Positions 35,599-46,200 of a stretch of DNA of 57,658 nt are shown here, piece by piece. The position numbers and the translations under genes were made by a program. Under the pieces are notes generated by a model. That model was not told where the DNA came from, did no database searches, and saw only the letters and a program-made list of their open reading frames with translations. The first letter of the stretch is position 1; each line of letters opens with the position of its first letter. The DNA comes from Peribacillus folii (GTDB taxonomy: Bacteria > Bacillota > Bacilli > Bacillales > DSM-1321): contig NZ_JASJOM010000017.1 of NCBI RefSeq assembly GCF_030271255.1, forward strand, positions 1 to 57,658. The letters are read 5' to 3'.

Positions 35599-35635
35599 AA
35601 AGGGCTTCGGAATATTTTCATTCCGAAGCCCTTTT
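35599..35635. terminator. galE terminator, bidirectional
   Basis: AAAGGGCTTCGGAAT/ATTCCGAAGCCCTTT stem with loop ATTTTC. Resembles the hairpins at 377 and 57606. Confidence 0.85.
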
Positions 35636-35645
35636 GTCGTTTAGT

Positions 35646-36614
35646 TCATCTTTGCGATTTATGCCAGGTCCACGCACTTTCAATGATTTGTTCCAAATTA
35701 ATGGATGCTTTCCAGCCTAGGTCTTCATAAATTTTATTGGCGGAAGCGACTAGCCGTGCTGGGTCTCCAGGGCGGCGGTCTGCATACTCAATGTTCGGTG
35801 TCACACCTGTGACTTTTTCGCATGTGTCGATCACATCTTTAACCGAAAACCCTTTTCCGTTCCCCAGATTGTAGGTTGCCGTATCCTTCTTCCCGGATAA
35901 TAGGGCTTGAAGCGCATTGATATGGGCTTTAGCTAGATCGGTTACATGAATATAATCGCGGATGCATGTGCCATCCGGCGTGTCATAGTCTGTACCAAAC
36001 ACGGAAATCTTCTCACGCTGACCTAATAAATGCTGCAAAATGATCGGGATGAGATGCGTTTCCGGATCGTGGCTTTCACCAATTTCCGCGGATTCATGTG
36101 CCCCGGCTGCATTGAAGTAGCGCAAAACAACATAATGAAGGCCATACGCTTGTGCGAAGTCGCCCAGAATCTGCTCGACCATCAATTTTGAGCGTCCGTA
36201 TGGGTTGATAGGATCAGTTGGCTGATCCTCATCGATCATATCGACATTAGGAATCCCATAAGTAGCGGCAGTGGAAGAAAAAATGAAATTCTTCACATCA
36301 TGCTTGAGCATGGTATTCAATAATGTAAGAGTTGCCCCGACATTGTTTTCATAGTATTTATATGGGTCTTGTACTGACTCCCCAACCAAGCTATTTGCTG
36401 CGAAATGCATGACTGCTTCTATCGGGTATTTGCTGAATATTTCATTCAAGACCGCTTCGTCCCCTAAATTCCCTTCCACCAAGATGGCCTTCGGATCAAC
36501 CAATGAACGAAAACCGGTGGAAAGATTATCGAGAATGACAACCTCTTTTTCACTTACTAATTCCTTCACAAGATGACTTCCGATATAGCCTGCGCCGCCA
36601 ACGACCAAAATCAC
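35646..36614 (-). CDS. galE: UDP-glucose 4-epimerase
   Basis: A 322-residue extended SDR that interconverts UDP-glucose and UDP-galactose with bound NAD. GGAGYIGSH at the N-terminus, the SSTAATYG serine motif and YGRSK catalytic Tyr/Lys are intact; it ends DLGWKASINLEQIIESAW. GTG 36614 has AAAGGGG nine bases upstream; the frame runs open to 36650. It clusters with galU/gtaB and pgcA, so it belongs to UDP-sugar supply for wall or exopolysaccharide synthesis. Confidence 0.96.
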   Translation of the reverse strand: MILVVGGAGYIGSHLVKELVSEKEVVILDNLSTGFRSLVDPKAILVEGNLGDEAVLNEIFSKYPIEAVMHFAANSLVGESVQDPYKYYENNVGATLTLLNTMLKHDVKNFIFSSTAATYGIPNVDMIDEDQPTDPINPYGRSKLMVEQILGDFAQAYGLHYVVLRYFNAAGAHESAEIGESHDPETHLIPIILQHLLGQREKISVFGTDYDTPDGTCIRDYIHVTDLAKAHINALQALLSGKKDTATYNLGNGKGFSVKDVIDTCEKVTGVTPNIEYADRRPGDPARLVASANKIYEDLGWKASINLEQIIESAWTWHKSQR

Positions 36615-36705
36615 ATTACATTTCCCCTTTCGTAACTGCCTTCTTTGCACCGATCTCTGGATCGGATATCAATGCCTCATTTAACAAGAAACGCATACGT
36701 AAATA

Positions 36706-36894
36706 TTACAGGCATTTCTTGAAGGTTTCCATGGCCAATGCATTATATTGATGGTAATCAAATTTCTCCGGTTTGGATTCTTCATGATTAGCCATCTTCG
36801 TTACCCCTTTTTCAAGTCCATTTATGCTATTTTCAACAAGCAACCCATATTTACCATTTTCCAGAACGGTCCGGTTCGCGACGATATTCGCCAT
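36706..36894 (-). CDS. Small hypothetical protein between galU and galE
   Basis: About 62 residues from ATG 36894 (ANIVANRTVLENGKYGLLVE, then YHQYNALAMETFKKCL). The ribosome binding site is weak (TTAGGT). A GTG at 36909 adds five residues, and the frame stays open further upstream through the galU terminator, which is probably chance. Soluble; no recognised family. Confidence 0.45.
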   Translation of the reverse strand: MANIVANRTVLENGKYGLLVENSINGLEKGVTKMANHEESKPEKFDYHQYNALAMETFKKCL

Positions 36895-36948
36895 GATACC
36901 TAACCACACTAAAGGATCATGAGCCTGATTTAGGAGGGCGATAATTTG

Positions 36949-36976
36949 AAAAAAGCCTAGAATAACCGGCTTTTTT
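36949..36976. terminator. galU terminator
   Basis: AAAAAAGCC/GGCTTTTTT stem with a ten-base loop, T-runs on both strands. Confidence 0.8.
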
Positions 36977-36998
36977 GCTTTGGATCCTATATAGAGGT

Positions 36999-37886
36999 CT
37001 ATTTGGTTGCTGCCCTGTGCATCTTGAGTATATTTTCCATTTCTTTAATGATGTCGTCTCTTAAATCAGGGCGTTGCAGGGCGAATTCGATGGTCGTTTT
37101 CACGAATCCATCCACTACTCCGACATCATAGCGCTTCCCTTCAAAATCGTAGGCGAATACTTTCTGGATCTCATTCAATTTTTGGATGGCATCCGTCAAC
37201 TGAATTTCGCCGCCGGCACCTGTTTCTTGCTTAGCCAAGAAATCGAATATTTCCGGAGTCAGGATATATCTTCCCATGATGGCCAAATTGGAAGGCGCCG
37301 TTCCTTGTTTCGGCTTTTCAACGAAACGATTCACTTCGTATCTTCTGCCTTCCTGTGTAACCGGGTCAATTACGCCATACCGATGGGTTTCGTTCTCATC
37401 CACTGGCTGCACTCCGATGATGGACGAGCCGGTTGCATCGTATTCATTAATCAATTGACGTAATGAAGGCACATCGCTTTGTACGATGTCATCACCTAAA
37501 AGGACGGCAAATGGTTCATCACCGATAAAGTTGCGTGCACACCAAACAGCATGTCCAAGGCCTTTAGGTTCTTTTTGCCTGATGTAATGGATATTGGCTA
37601 GGTTAGAGGGATATTGCACTTTCTCCAATAAATCGAATTTTTCTTTTTCCCGCAGGTTGTTCTCTAGCTCATAGGCGTTATCGAAATGATCTTCGATCGC
37701 ACGTTTATTCTTCCCTGTGACAATGATGATATCTTCAATTCCAGATTTCACTGCTTCTTCTATAATATATTGAATAGTCGGCTTGTCCACTATTGGCAGC
37801 ATTTCTTTAGGCATTGCCTTCGTAGCAGGCAAAAATCTAGTTCCTAATCCTGCTGCAGGTATAATCGCCTTTTTAACTTTTTTCAT
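36999..37886 (-). CDS. galU: UTP-glucose-1-phosphate uridylyltransferase
   Basis: A 295-residue nucleotidyltransferase (B. subtilis GtaB) making UDP-glucose from UTP and glucose-1-phosphate. The N-terminal [20 protein letters not shown] holds the nucleotide-binding signature; LGDD (metal) and FVEKP are also present. ATG 37886 behind AAAGGAG. Next to pgcA and galE, so the three give glucose-6-P to glucose-1-P to UDP-Glc to UDP-Gal, feeding teichoic-acid glucosylation and lipid glucosides. Confidence 0.97.
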   Translation of the reverse strand: MKKVKKAIIPAAGLGTRFLPATKAMPKEMLPIVDKPTIQYIIEEAVKSGIEDIIIVTGKNKRAIEDHFDNAYELENNLREKEKFDLLEKVQYPSNLANIHYIRQKEPKGLGHAVWCARNFIGDEPFAVLLGDDIVQSDVPSLRQLINEYDATGSSIIGVQPVDENETHRYGVIDPVTQEGRRYEVNRFVEKPKQGTAPSNLAIMGRYILTPEIFDFLAKQETGAGGEIQLTDAIQKLNEIQKVFAYDFEGKRYDVGVVDGFVKTTIEFALQRPDLRDDIIKEMENILKMHRAATK

Positions 37887-38109
37887 GCTTTTGTAGCTCC
37901 TTTGTTATAACTTTTTAAACCGGTCCATAGTTTTCCGTATACCATATTCATAGTAACATAGACTCGTTTTTTGTAAATATTTTCTTAAATATAAAGTACT
38001 GACACGTTTACATATTATATACTAATTTCTTTTAAATTTAAAATGCAATAAAATCCACTTTCAACCATTTTTATATATAAAGTAACTACTTCCATTTCAT
38101 GCATGATGC

Positions 38110-38148
38110 AAAAAGGCCTTTCCCGGAAAGGATTTCGGGAAAAGGCCT
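38110..38148 (-). terminator. pgcA terminator
   Basis: GGCCTTT/AAAGGCC with inner CCCG/CGGG pairing, followed by five T on the minus strand. Confidence 0.8.
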
Positions 38149-38174
38149 CATTTCTTCTTCATTATATGGCTGCA

Positions 38175-39920
38175 TTACCCGCCATTTATGATTTCATTGA
38201 TTTTCTCCATAAAGGCATTCATCACATGCTTCAGTTTCCGTTCCGCTTCTTCCAGCTTTTCAGCTTGGATGCCGAAGTAGAATTTGATTTTCGGTTCAGT
38301 CCCCGATGGCCGTAAGCAGACCCAAGTACCATCTTCAAGGAAATACTTGATTACGTTTGATTTTGGTAAATCGATCACTTCCTCGGTATCAGTGCCCATC
38401 GCAAGCTTCATGCCACTTTGATAATCCTCCTGGACCACGACAGCTTTACCGGCAATGTGCTTTGGAGGATCCTGGCGGAATCGATCGAGAATCGCCTGGA
38501 TTTGCCCGGCACCTTCGATTCCCTTTAGTGTCAAGGATTGAAGGCCCTCCAAGTAATATCCGTACCTGTCAAAGATTTCGATCAGTCCTTCATATAAATC
38601 CATGCCTTGCTTTTTATAGTAGGCACAAACCTCAACCGCAAGGATGGCTGCCTGGATTGCATCTTTATCACGGGCAAATTCCTTAATTAAATAGCCATAA
38701 CTTTCTTCATACCCGAATAGGAAGGTGTGCTGCCCGCTCTCCTTATATTCATTGATCTTTTCGGAGATGAATTTAAAACCGGTCAAAACATCAACGGTCT
38801 CCAATCCATATTCCTTCGCGATCGTCCGGCCGATTTCCGATGTCACGATCGTTTTTAAAACCACGCCATTTTTTGGTAATGTCCCTTTTGCTTGCTTTTC
38901 TCTTAAAAGGTAATCCAAAATGAGTGCACCGGTTTGATTGCCTGTAAGCACGACATATTCGCCAGCTTTATTTTTAACCGCGATTCCAAGTCGATCCGCA
39001 TCAGGATCGGTAGCGATCAGCAGATCGGCAGATACATCATTCCCCAATTCAATCGCCATTTCAAATGCTGCATGCTCTTCAGGGTTCGGAGAGTTGACTG
39101 TCGAAAAATTGGGATCGGGCAGTTCCTGCTCTTTTACCACGTGTACCTTGTTGTATCCCAGATCATGCAACGCCCGCCTGACCGATTTATTTGCCGTACC
39201 ATGAAGCGGCGTGAATACGACCGTCACATCCACTTGTTCACTTAAGCTTTTGTTTTCAGGTACAGTCAGTAATTTTTCATTATAGGCAGCATCTATTTCT
39301 TCACCGATCATCTCAATCAGCCCGTGCGCCTTCAAGGTCGCTTCATCCTTCACCGATATCGTTAATTCATTTTCAATCGCATCGACGTATCCAATCACCT
39401 TATCCGCCGTTGCTGGCGGGAGTTGGGCGCCATCCGGCCCATACACCTTATAGCCATTATATTCTGGTGGATTATGGCTGGCCGTGATCACGATTCCGGC
39501 ATAAGCATTCAGCTCACGAACGGCAAAGGATAGCTCTGGCGTTGGCCTTAACTCATCGAATAGATAAGCCTTTATCCCTTGGGTGGCCAAGGTCTTGGCC
39601 GCCTCCAAGGCAAATTCGGGGGACTTGAAGCGTGAGTCATACGCAATGGCCACACCTCTGTCTTTTGCTTCATCCCCGATTTCCTGGAGATAATGCGCCA
39701 ATCCCAATGTCGCTTTGCGAACTGTGTACAGATTCATCCGGTTCGTGCCTGCACCGATTTCCCCGCGCATGCCGCCTGTGCCGAATTCCAGGTTCTTGTA
39801 AAACGCATCTTCTGCTTTTTTTTCATCATCTTGCATTTTTGTAAGCAATACCTTCATTTCCTCATCAAGGCCTTCGAAATTCACCCATGAGTTGTAAGAA
39901 CCTTCCCAATTCATATTCAC
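38175..39920 (-). CDS. pgcA: Alpha-phosphoglucomutase
   Basis: A 581-residue phosphohexomutase converting glucose-6-phosphate to glucose-1-phosphate. The phosphoserine loop [16 protein letters not shown], the metal loop DPDADRLGI, the sugar loop [10 protein letters not shown] and the C-terminal phosphate loop [12 protein letters not shown] are all intact. The start is GTG 39920 behind AAGG, with an ATG two codons later. The 250 bp upstream (39970-40219) contain no gene I can support. Confidence 0.97.
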   Translation of the reverse strand: MNMNWEGSYNSWVNFEGLDEEMKVLLTKMQDDEKKAEDAFYKNLEFGTGGMRGEIGAGTNRMNLYTVRKATLGLAHYLQEIGDEAKDRGVAIAYDSRFKSPEFALEAAKTLATQGIKAYLFDELRPTPELSFAVRELNAYAGIVITASHNPPEYNGYKVYGPDGAQLPPATADKVIGYVDAIENELTISVKDEATLKAHGLIEMIGEEIDAAYNEKLLTVPENKSLSEQVDVTVVFTPLHGTANKSVRRALHDLGYNKVHVVKEQELPDPNFSTVNSPNPEEHAAFEMAIELGNDVSADLLIATDPDADRLGIAVKNKAGEYVVLTGNQTGALILDYLLREKQAKGTLPKNGVVLKTIVTSEIGRTIAKEYGLETVDVLTGFKFISEKINEYKESGQHTFLFGYEESYGYLIKEFARDKDAIQAAILAVEVCAYYKKQGMDLYEGLIEIFDRYGYYLEGLQSLTLKGIEGAGQIQAILDRFRQDPPKHIAGKAVVVQEDYQSGMKLAMGTDTEEVIDLPKSNVIKYFLEDGTWVCLRPSGTEPKIKFYFGIQAEKLEEAERKLKHVMNAFMEKINEIINGG

Positions 39921-40219
39921 ATAGTCCTTCTTTCTTTCCTATTAACGATAATTAATTCCTATAAAAATACGATTAGAGCAGCATATAGGACTTTCTTCGC
40001 TAATTATCAGCAATAATTGTACAACAGTCAATATTTACAACAGAAAAACGGTTCGGACAGATGAGAAGGTCGATTTGATGGAGGGGACGGATTAATTGAT
40101 GAGCAGGTTGAATGGATTCTTGCGGGCGTACATTGTTCATGAATTACCAGCAACTTGGGCCCCGCCCCTGTCCCAAAGCTAAAGCCGGGAGACAGAAGCG
40201 CGCCAGCAAGTCCGTTGAA

Positions 40220-40861
40220 TTATTCCGCTTCGCCGACAACGGTAAAACGTCGATTGATGTGCTGTGGATTTTCAATTTCGTCAAGTACGGCAATGGCGAA
40301 ATCAGCATAACTTACATAGCTTTCACCTTTTGAATTGACGAGCAAATTGTCTTTGCCTAGTACATACTGACCTGTTTTCGTGCCTTGCGGATCAAAGAAG
40401 GCGGAAGGACTGATGAACGTCCATTGAATGCCGCTTGCTTGCTCTAAATCTTCCAGATTCTTGGATTGATTAAACGCTGTGGCATAGTATTCTTTAGGAA
40501 ATTCAGGCGTATCCAGCACGCGGGTCGTTTTCTCCTCGTCAACGAAAAGGCTTCCGGCACCGCCGACAACGACCAATTTAGTTTGAGGCGTGCCTTTGAT
40601 GGCTTCAATTAGGATCTTACCTGCCTCCACATGCAAATGCTCTTTTCCTGGTGCTGCACCAAAGGCATTCACAACCACATCGAACTGCTTCAAATCATCC
40701 TTCTGGATGTCGAATACGTCCTTAACCAATATGGATACCGCTTGATCACGGACTTTGGCTTCATCCCTGACCACTGCCGTCACTTCATGTCCCCTAGCCC
40801 TCGCTTCTTCTAAAATCAAGCTTCCAGCTTTTCCGCTTGCACCTATGATCGCTATTTTCAT
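40220..40861 (-). CDS. ywnB: NAD(P)H-binding oxidoreductase, YwnB-like
   Basis: A 213-residue atypical SDR. N-terminal NAD(P) motif IIGASGKAGS, VVNAFGAAPG and VVVGGAGSL match the B. subtilis YwnB type of NAD(P)H-binding (azoreductase or epimerase-like) proteins. ATG 40861 behind AGGAGG. It is controlled from a TTGACA promoter overlapped by a bipartite operator shared with ywnA, whose Rrf2-type product is encoded 1.9 kb to the right. Substrate unknown; redox or electrophile stress response is plausible. Confidence 0.88.
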   Translation of the reverse strand: MKIAIIGASGKAGSLILEEARARGHEVTAVVRDEAKVRDQAVSILVKDVFDIQKDDLKQFDVVVNAFGAAPGKEHLHVEAGKILIEAIKGTPQTKLVVVGGAGSLFVDEEKTTRVLDTPEFPKEYYATAFNQSKNLEDLEQASGIQWTFISPSAFFDPQGTKTGQYVLGKDNLLVNSKGESYVSYADFAIAVLDEIENPQHINRRFTVVGEAE

Positions 40862-40908
40862 TCTATATTCCTCCTATGAATAGTTAGTTAAAAAAAGTAA
40901 ATGTAATC

Positions 40909-40940
40909 AATTATGTTACATGTAATAATATAAGTTACAG
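40909..40940 (-). promoter_or_regulatory. Bipartite operator over the ywnB promoter
   Basis: Minus strand CTGTAAC, seven bases, ATTACATG, then TAACATAATT. The same arrangement and spacing occurs at 42729-42760 before ywnA. It covers the -10 box. Confidence 0.7.
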
Positions 40941-40956
40941 GTTGTACTTTTGTCAA
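40927..40956 (-). promoter_or_regulatory. ywnB promoter
   Basis: Minus strand TTGACA (40951-40956), 18-bp spacer, TATATT (40927-40932). Confidence 0.75.
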
Positions 40957-41335
40957 ATCTATTTCGAATGTTCGAAGATATATTTGGATTTTCGCTCATA
41001 TTTTGCGCTTTTTCGATGATCTATATCAATATTCGCTGATATTTTGCCGACTTTCGTCGATCTTTTTGGAGTTCGATGATATTTTGCTGAGATTCGTCGA
41101 GATATTTGGAATTTTGCTGATATGTTGCGCACTTTCGTCGATATATTGCTCTTTTTCGAAGATATATTTGGAGTCTCGATCATATATTGCGCTTGTTCGA
41201 AGATATATATCAATATTCGCTGATATGTTGCGCACTTTCGTCGATATATTGCGCTTTTTGAAAGATATATACAAATTTCGCTGATATTTTTGCCGACTTT
41301 CGTCGATATGAATGGAGTTTCGCTGTTTTAGTTCC
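40957..41335. repeat. Second intergenic repeat array, ~20-21-bp period
   Basis: Degenerate units of the form TTTCGTCGATATATTGCGC or TTCGAAGATATATTTGGA. The C of the TTCG core falls at 40973, 40993, 41014, 41034, 41055, 41074, 41095, 41115, 41136, 41157, 41177, 41198, 41218 and 41239, alternating 20 and 21 bp with a single 19. A longer block (GATATGTTGCGCACTTTCGT) recurs at about 41119 and 41222. Different sequence from the array at 1-335 but nearly the same period. Open frames on both strands lack ribosome binding sites. Confidence 0.85.
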
Positions 41336-41350
41336 TGTTTCCGGTATAAA

Positions 41351-41397
41351 AACGCACCATTCCGTGTGAAACATGTCCACAAAGAATGGTGCGCTTT
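41351..41397 (-). terminator. bdbDC operon terminator
   Basis: GCACCATTC/GAATGGTGC stem around a 21-base loop, then T-rich sequence on the minus strand. Confidence 0.75.
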
Positions 41398-41820
41398 TTA
41401 TGCTGCTGTTTCGTTCTTGCGATTGCCGTTCATTAGCAAGAACATGCAGATTGTGATGAGGGTGAAGGCCATGAAGGCCAAGAACGGAATAGTGATGAAT
41501 CCTAACCAGTTGATATAATCGACGGAGCATGGGACTCCGCTTTGGCACATTTCGAATTGCTGCAGGGCCGGGATCTTTTGCAGGCAATAGTGATACCCCG
41601 AAACAAGCATCCCCAAGATGGACAAGGGGAGGATGTACCGGTGGATTCTCAGGTCTTGCTCATAAAAGGCGCGACCTAATAATATGACGAGCGGGTACAT
41701 CAAGATTCTTTGGTACCAGCAAAAGGTACAGGGTACATAATGCAGGATTTCACTAAAATAAAGGCTTCCAGCCGTGGCGATGATGGATACGATCCAAGCG
41801 GATAATAGCGGCTTGTTCAT
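41398..41820 (-). CDS. bdbC: Disulfide bond formation protein BdbC (DsbB family)
   Basis: A 140-residue membrane thiol oxidase with four membrane segments. The two redox pairs expected in DsbB proteins are present: CTFC near residue 31 (YVPCTFCWYQR) and the pair in CQSGVPC about residues 92-98. It reoxidises BdbD and passes electrons to quinone. Four bases after the bdbD stop, in the same operon; together they introduce disulfides in exported proteins, for example in competence. Confidence 0.95.
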   Translation of the reverse strand: MNKPLLSAWIVSIIATAGSLYFSEILHYVPCTFCWYQRILMYPLVILLGRAFYEQDLRIHRYILPLSILGMLVSGYHYCLQKIPALQQFEMCQSGVPCSVDYINWLGFITIPFLAFMAFTLITICMFLLMNGNRKNETAA

Positions 41821-41823
41821 CGT

Positions 41824-42516
41824 CTATTTCTCCTTCGCTGCTTCATCAACCATTTTCTTCAAATCATCCATCGTATTGCCTTCAAATTTCTTGCCATTGA
41901 CGAATAAGGATGGTGTGCCGGATACAGCCAGTTCTTCGGCAGTCTTCATATCTTTATTCCAGTGTTCTTCGGAGTTGCCTTCTTTAAAGGAAGCAACCAC
42001 CTTTTTCACATCAGCTTCATTGGCGATTTCCTTCAAGGTTTTTTCCAAAAATTCATCCGTGAAAATGTCTTCTTTTTCATATTTATGGTCATCGGGCTGT
42101 TTACTGAATAACAGCTCATGGAATTTCCAGAAGGTTTCATTTCCTAATTCCTGATAAACACTCTCAGCAAATTTGGCGGATCTAATGGAATCGACGTTGA
42201 TGAACGAATAATTCATGAAATAAAATTGCGCTTTTCCAGTATCGACCAGCTCACTTTTAATGGCTGGAAAGAAATTTTCCTCGAATGTTTTGCATACGGG
42301 ACATTTATAATCACCAAATTCAACAATTTGTACAGGGGCCGATTTTTCTCCTATATAAGGCTGTGATTTATAATCCATTTCATGTACGGCTGCTGTATCC
42401 TCTTTTTTACCGTTTGCCAAGAAAATGAACCCGATAATGATTACAGCGACCAACCCGATGATCCAAAACGTGAATGCGGAAGATTGTTTTTGTTTTTTAT
42501 TTTTATTATTAGACAT
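41824..42516 (-). CDS. bdbD: Thiol-disulfide oxidoreductase BdbD (DsbA family)
   Basis: A 230-residue membrane-anchored oxidase. One N-terminal membrane segment (WIIGLVAVIIIGFIFLA, about 20-37) is followed by a thioredoxin fold with the redox motif CPVC (GDYKCPVCKTFEENFF) and the cis-Pro loop GTPSLFVNG. It oxidises cysteines in exported proteins and is recycled by BdbC. Two adjacent ATGs follow GGAGG; the second (42516) has the better spacing. Confidence 0.95.
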   Translation of the reverse strand: MSNNKNKKQKQSSAFTFWIIGLVAVIIIGFIFLANGKKEDTAAVHEMDYKSQPYIGEKSAPVQIVEFGDYKCPVCKTFEENFFPAIKSELVDTGKAQFYFMNYSFINVDSIRSAKFAESVYQELGNETFWKFHELLFSKQPDDHKYEKEDIFTDEFLEKTLKEIANEADVKKVVASFKEGNSEEHWNKDMKTAEELAVSGTPSLFVNGKKFEGNTMDDLKKMVDEAAKEK

Positions 42517-42728
42517 CATGAACCTCCATAGCTATTATAGTTGTTTAAAATTCCTTATACAGAGGTCCCTCGGACTCCATTAAGGCTGATTTCAGTTCCC
42601 CCTTCCCGTTTGCCTTATACCTGTAACTGCTTTATTTACACGTTATAATATAAGTTTCACCATAATGGTTTGTCAATTTAACATACCTATTATTTATGGC
42701 TGCGATTGTGATTACTTATCATTATAAC

Positions 42729-42766
42729 TTGTAACCACTTGAATTACATGTTAAATAATTTATACT
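42729..42766 (+). promoter_or_regulatory. ywnA promoter with bipartite operator
   Basis: TTGTAAC, seven bases, ATTACATG, then TTAAATAATT (42729-42760), the same layout as before ywnB. It overlaps a TTGAAT (42739-42744) and TATACT (42761-42766) promoter with a 16-bp spacer, so YwnA probably represses itself. Confidence 0.65.
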
Positions 42767-42801
42767 ATATTAGGAAACAGGATTTTAAAGGAGAGAACCA
42801 G

Positions 42802-43245
42802 ATGTCCATAAGCACCCGTTTTTCTGTAGGGATCCATATATTATCTCTTTTAGAAATTAATAAAGAAGGCGTCAATACGTCTGATTATATTGCCAAAAGT
42901 GTCAACACGAATCCGGCCTTAATCCGGAAAATCACCGGTATGCTCAAGACTGCAGGTTTGGTGAATGTCAGGCCTGGCATTGCTGGATCGACATTGGCCA
43001 AGGAGCTGTCCGATATTACTTTACTCGATGTTTATCACGCTGTTAACGTGACGCACGATAAGGAGCTATTTGGCATCCATGACAATCCAAACCCAGCATG
43101 TCCTGTGGGAAGGAATATACAGAGTGCGATAGAGCCGCTCTTTTCAGTTGCTGAGCTTGCCTTGGAAAAGGCGTTGGGCGCAGTTACGATCGAGGATGTC
43201 GTCAAGGAGATCATTGAAAAGGATAAGCAAGGCAAAAACACATGA
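42802..43245 (+). CDS. ywnA: Rrf2-family regulator, YwnA-like
   Basis: A 147-residue winged-helix regulator. The Rrf2 helix-turn-helix is in NTSDYIAKSVNTNPALIRKI, followed by GLVNVRPGIAGSTLAK. It keeps NPNPACPVGRNIQSA, as in B. subtilis YwnA, with one cysteine instead of the three that hold an iron-sulfur cluster in IscR-type members. ATG 42802 behind AAGGAG; the open frame before it is promoter. The shared operator predicts control of ywnB and of itself. Its stop codon lies in the stem of its terminator. Confidence 0.9.
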   Translation: MSISTRFSVGIHILSLLEINKEGVNTSDYIAKSVNTNPALIRKITGMLKTAGLVNVRPGIAGSTLAKELSDITLLDVYHAVNVTHDKELFGIHDNPNPACPVGRNIQSAIEPLFSVAELALEKALGAVTIEDVVKEIIEKDKQGKNT

Positions 43246-43265
43246 GGCGGACTCATGTGTTTTTT
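43237..43265 (+). terminator. ywnA terminator overlapping the stop codon
   Basis: AACACATGAG/CTCATGTGTT stem, loop GCGGA, then T-run. The TGA at 43243 is inside the stem. Confidence 0.9.
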
Positions 43266-43277
43266 CTTGCTGATATT

Positions 43278-46200
43278 TTATTTGTATTTAGGAATTTCAA
43301 TCGTCAGTTTATAGGAATCCAGTAAACTATACAAATTGTAAATCTGTTTCACTTGCTTGGTTGCCCAGCCAATATCAGTGGCATACTGGTGCGAAGCATA
43401 GCCATACTTCTCTGCTGCCGTTGGGTTCCATCTCATTTTGTAAAGTGTGTCCTGCCCAGCGGAGATGTAGCCTTTGGCGATGAATTCAGCGCCGCCGATG
43501 ATGGCCGCTTCCGGAGTGAACCAGCCTGCATTATAGGCATATTGAGCCCCGCTGCTTACCGCTGATCCGTCATAAGCGCCCACTCCGTACATATTATAGA
43601 CCGTTCTCCCGTTCACCTTCACTCCTGTTGCCAAAGGTGAAGTGCCATTCCCTGTCTCCAGCAAGGCATGGGAAATCAAATAAATCTCATTGACCCCATA
43701 CTTCTCCCCTGCTTGAGTGAAGGTCGCTGCTTGGCCTTGGAGGATGCCTTTTCCCGAAAGGATTCTATCATTCACTTCGGAAACATTCATATTGGTAACT
43801 TGAGAGAGCTTGACGAATTGATACGAATGGACTGGATCATTAATGAAATTATTCGGATTCAGATTGTACTCTATGTCTTCCGGACTAGCATTTACCCATG
43901 TCTTGTTATAGCCCACTTCATACCAGTAGTACCCGTCAGAGCCTTTGACTTTTGACTTGATGGTCAAGGATTGATTATTGCTTACATCCCCGACGATCCA
44001 AAAATTAGGTCCAGCTCCGCCCCTTACGCGCCAGCCTGAGCCTTTAACGGTGCCCTTGGTCGAATTGATGAGCGTCAGGCCATCCTCACGTATGTAAGTT
44101 TTGTACGCTTTATCCGTTTGTGCATTTGCCGCCATTTGAATTTGAACCATCTTGTCCATTGTAAGATTGTACTCTTTATCGACCCTGATGATCGAGTCAT
44201 TCGAATTTCCTGGAGCATCCGGTGCCTTGGCAGATAAATATTTCGTGCTGACATAACCCGTTTTTCCATTCGCGGTGATTCTTGACCAGCCGTCAGACTC
44301 TGAATATACGGTCACGGCCGTATTGTTTACAAGCTTAGTGATGATTGACGCGGAAGCGGAAGCGCTTGAGCGCATATTCAAGCTAGAACCATCATTCACA
44401 CTTACGTATTTCGTGAACGTGGTTTCTTCATCGCCTGGCTTCGGTTCAGGCTTTTCAATCTCGGTACTAGGCTTGGTTGTTGATAAGTATTGCGTGCTGA
44501 CGTATCCTTCGCCGCCATATGCTTTTATCTTGGACCAGCCATTCGATTCAGAGATGACCTCCACCTCTACACCCCTTGCCAATTTGACGATGATCGAAGC
44601 GCTTTCTGATGGCTTATTCCGCATATTGAGCGTTCCTGAGCTTACATTTACGTATTTGGCCGTCGTTTTTTCAGGGACAGTCGGTTTGGTGTCCGTTACC
44701 GGCTTTGTCATCGTTAAATATTTCGTGCTGACATGGCCGTCCTTTCCATTGGCCTTGACCTTCGCCCAGCCTTTGGCTTCCGAATACACCGTTACCTGTG
44801 TTCCCTTTGATAGCTTGGCGACGATGCTCGCGGTTTCACTCCCGCTTTTCCGCATATTGAGCGTACTCGCGGTCACATATTTCGTCGTCGTTTTTTCCGG
44901 GACGGTCGGTTTGGAATCCGTTACCGGCTTTGTCGCCGTTAAATATTTGGTGCTGACATACCCATCTTTTCCATTGGCCTTGACCTTCGCCCAGCCTTTG
45001 GCCTCCGAATACACCGTTACCTGCGTGCCCTTTGATAGCTTGGCGACGATGCTTGAAGTTTCGCTCCCGCTTTTCCGCATATTGAGCGTACTTGAGGTCA
45101 CATACTTCGTCGTCGTTTTTTCAGGGGCAGCCGGTTTGGAATCCGTTACCGGCTTTGCCGTCGATACATATTTGGTGCTGACATATCCGTCTTTTCCATT
45201 GGCCTTGACCTTTGCCCAGCCTTTGGCTTCCGAATACACCGTCACTTTCGTCCCTTTTGCTAGCCTCGCGACGATACTTGAACTCTCCGTCCCGCTTTTC
45301 CTCATATTGAGCGTGCTTGCGGTCACGTATTTCGTCGTCGTTTTTTGGGAGACTGCTGCCGATGTGTCCCCTCCTGGCTTTGCTGCCGACAAATATTTCG
45401 TGCTCACATACCCGTCTTTTCCATTGGCCTTGATCTTCGCCCAGCCATTGGCTTCCGAGTACACCGTCACTTTCGTCCCTTTTGAAAGGCTCGTGACGAT
45501 GCTTGTGCTTACGGCACCGCCTTTTCGCATGTTGAGCGTGCTTGCAGTCACATATTTCGTTGTCGTTTTATTGGATATGGCGGATTTGGTCGCCTGTTCA
45601 GGCTTCGTTGCCGCTAGATACGTGGCATGGACGTAGCCCTCTTTACCAGCTGCTTTCACCTTCGCCCAGCCCTTGGATTCCGAATACACCGTAACCTGTG
45701 TGCCCCTTGTCAGCTTGGCAACTACAGCTGCACTTTCCGACCCGCTTTTCCGCATATTGAGCGAACCCGTGCTAACATTCACATATTTTGTTGCCGTTTT
45801 ATTGATTACGGCGGATTTGGTCGCCTGTTCAGGCTTTACTGCCGCTAAATACGCGGCATGGACGTAGCCCTCTTTACCATTGGCTTTCACCTTCGCCCAG
45901 CCCTTGGATTCCGACTGAACCGTGACCTGTGTGCCCCTTGTCAGCTTGGCAATTACAGCTGCACTTTCCGATCCGCTTTTCCGCATATTGAGCGAACCCG
46001 TGCTAACATTCACATATTTTGTAATGGTCTTTACCGTTACGGCGGACTTCGTTAAAACCCCTGGCTTAGCAGCTGATATATACTTTGTGCTGACATACCC
46101 TTCCTTTCCATTGGCTTTGATCTTCGCCCAACCCTTGGATTCCGAATAAATCGTTACCGGCGTGCCTTTTGTAAGCTTGGCAACTATGCTCGCACTTTCC

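Noticed and set aside
36895..36976. Upstream extension of the small gene between galU and galE through the galU terminator
   Set aside because: The frame is open, but it would be translated from the terminator hairpin itself, and no start with a ribosome binding site is found there.
42520..42728. Gene between bdbD and ywnA
   Set aside because: AT-rich promoter region only; no frame with a ribosome binding site.
44275..45636. 453-codon open frame on the plus strand opposite the glucosaminidase
   Set aside because: It is the mirror of the SH3b repeats, whose codon use leaves the other strand free of stops; no ribosome binding site, and the minus-strand protein is clearly the real one.
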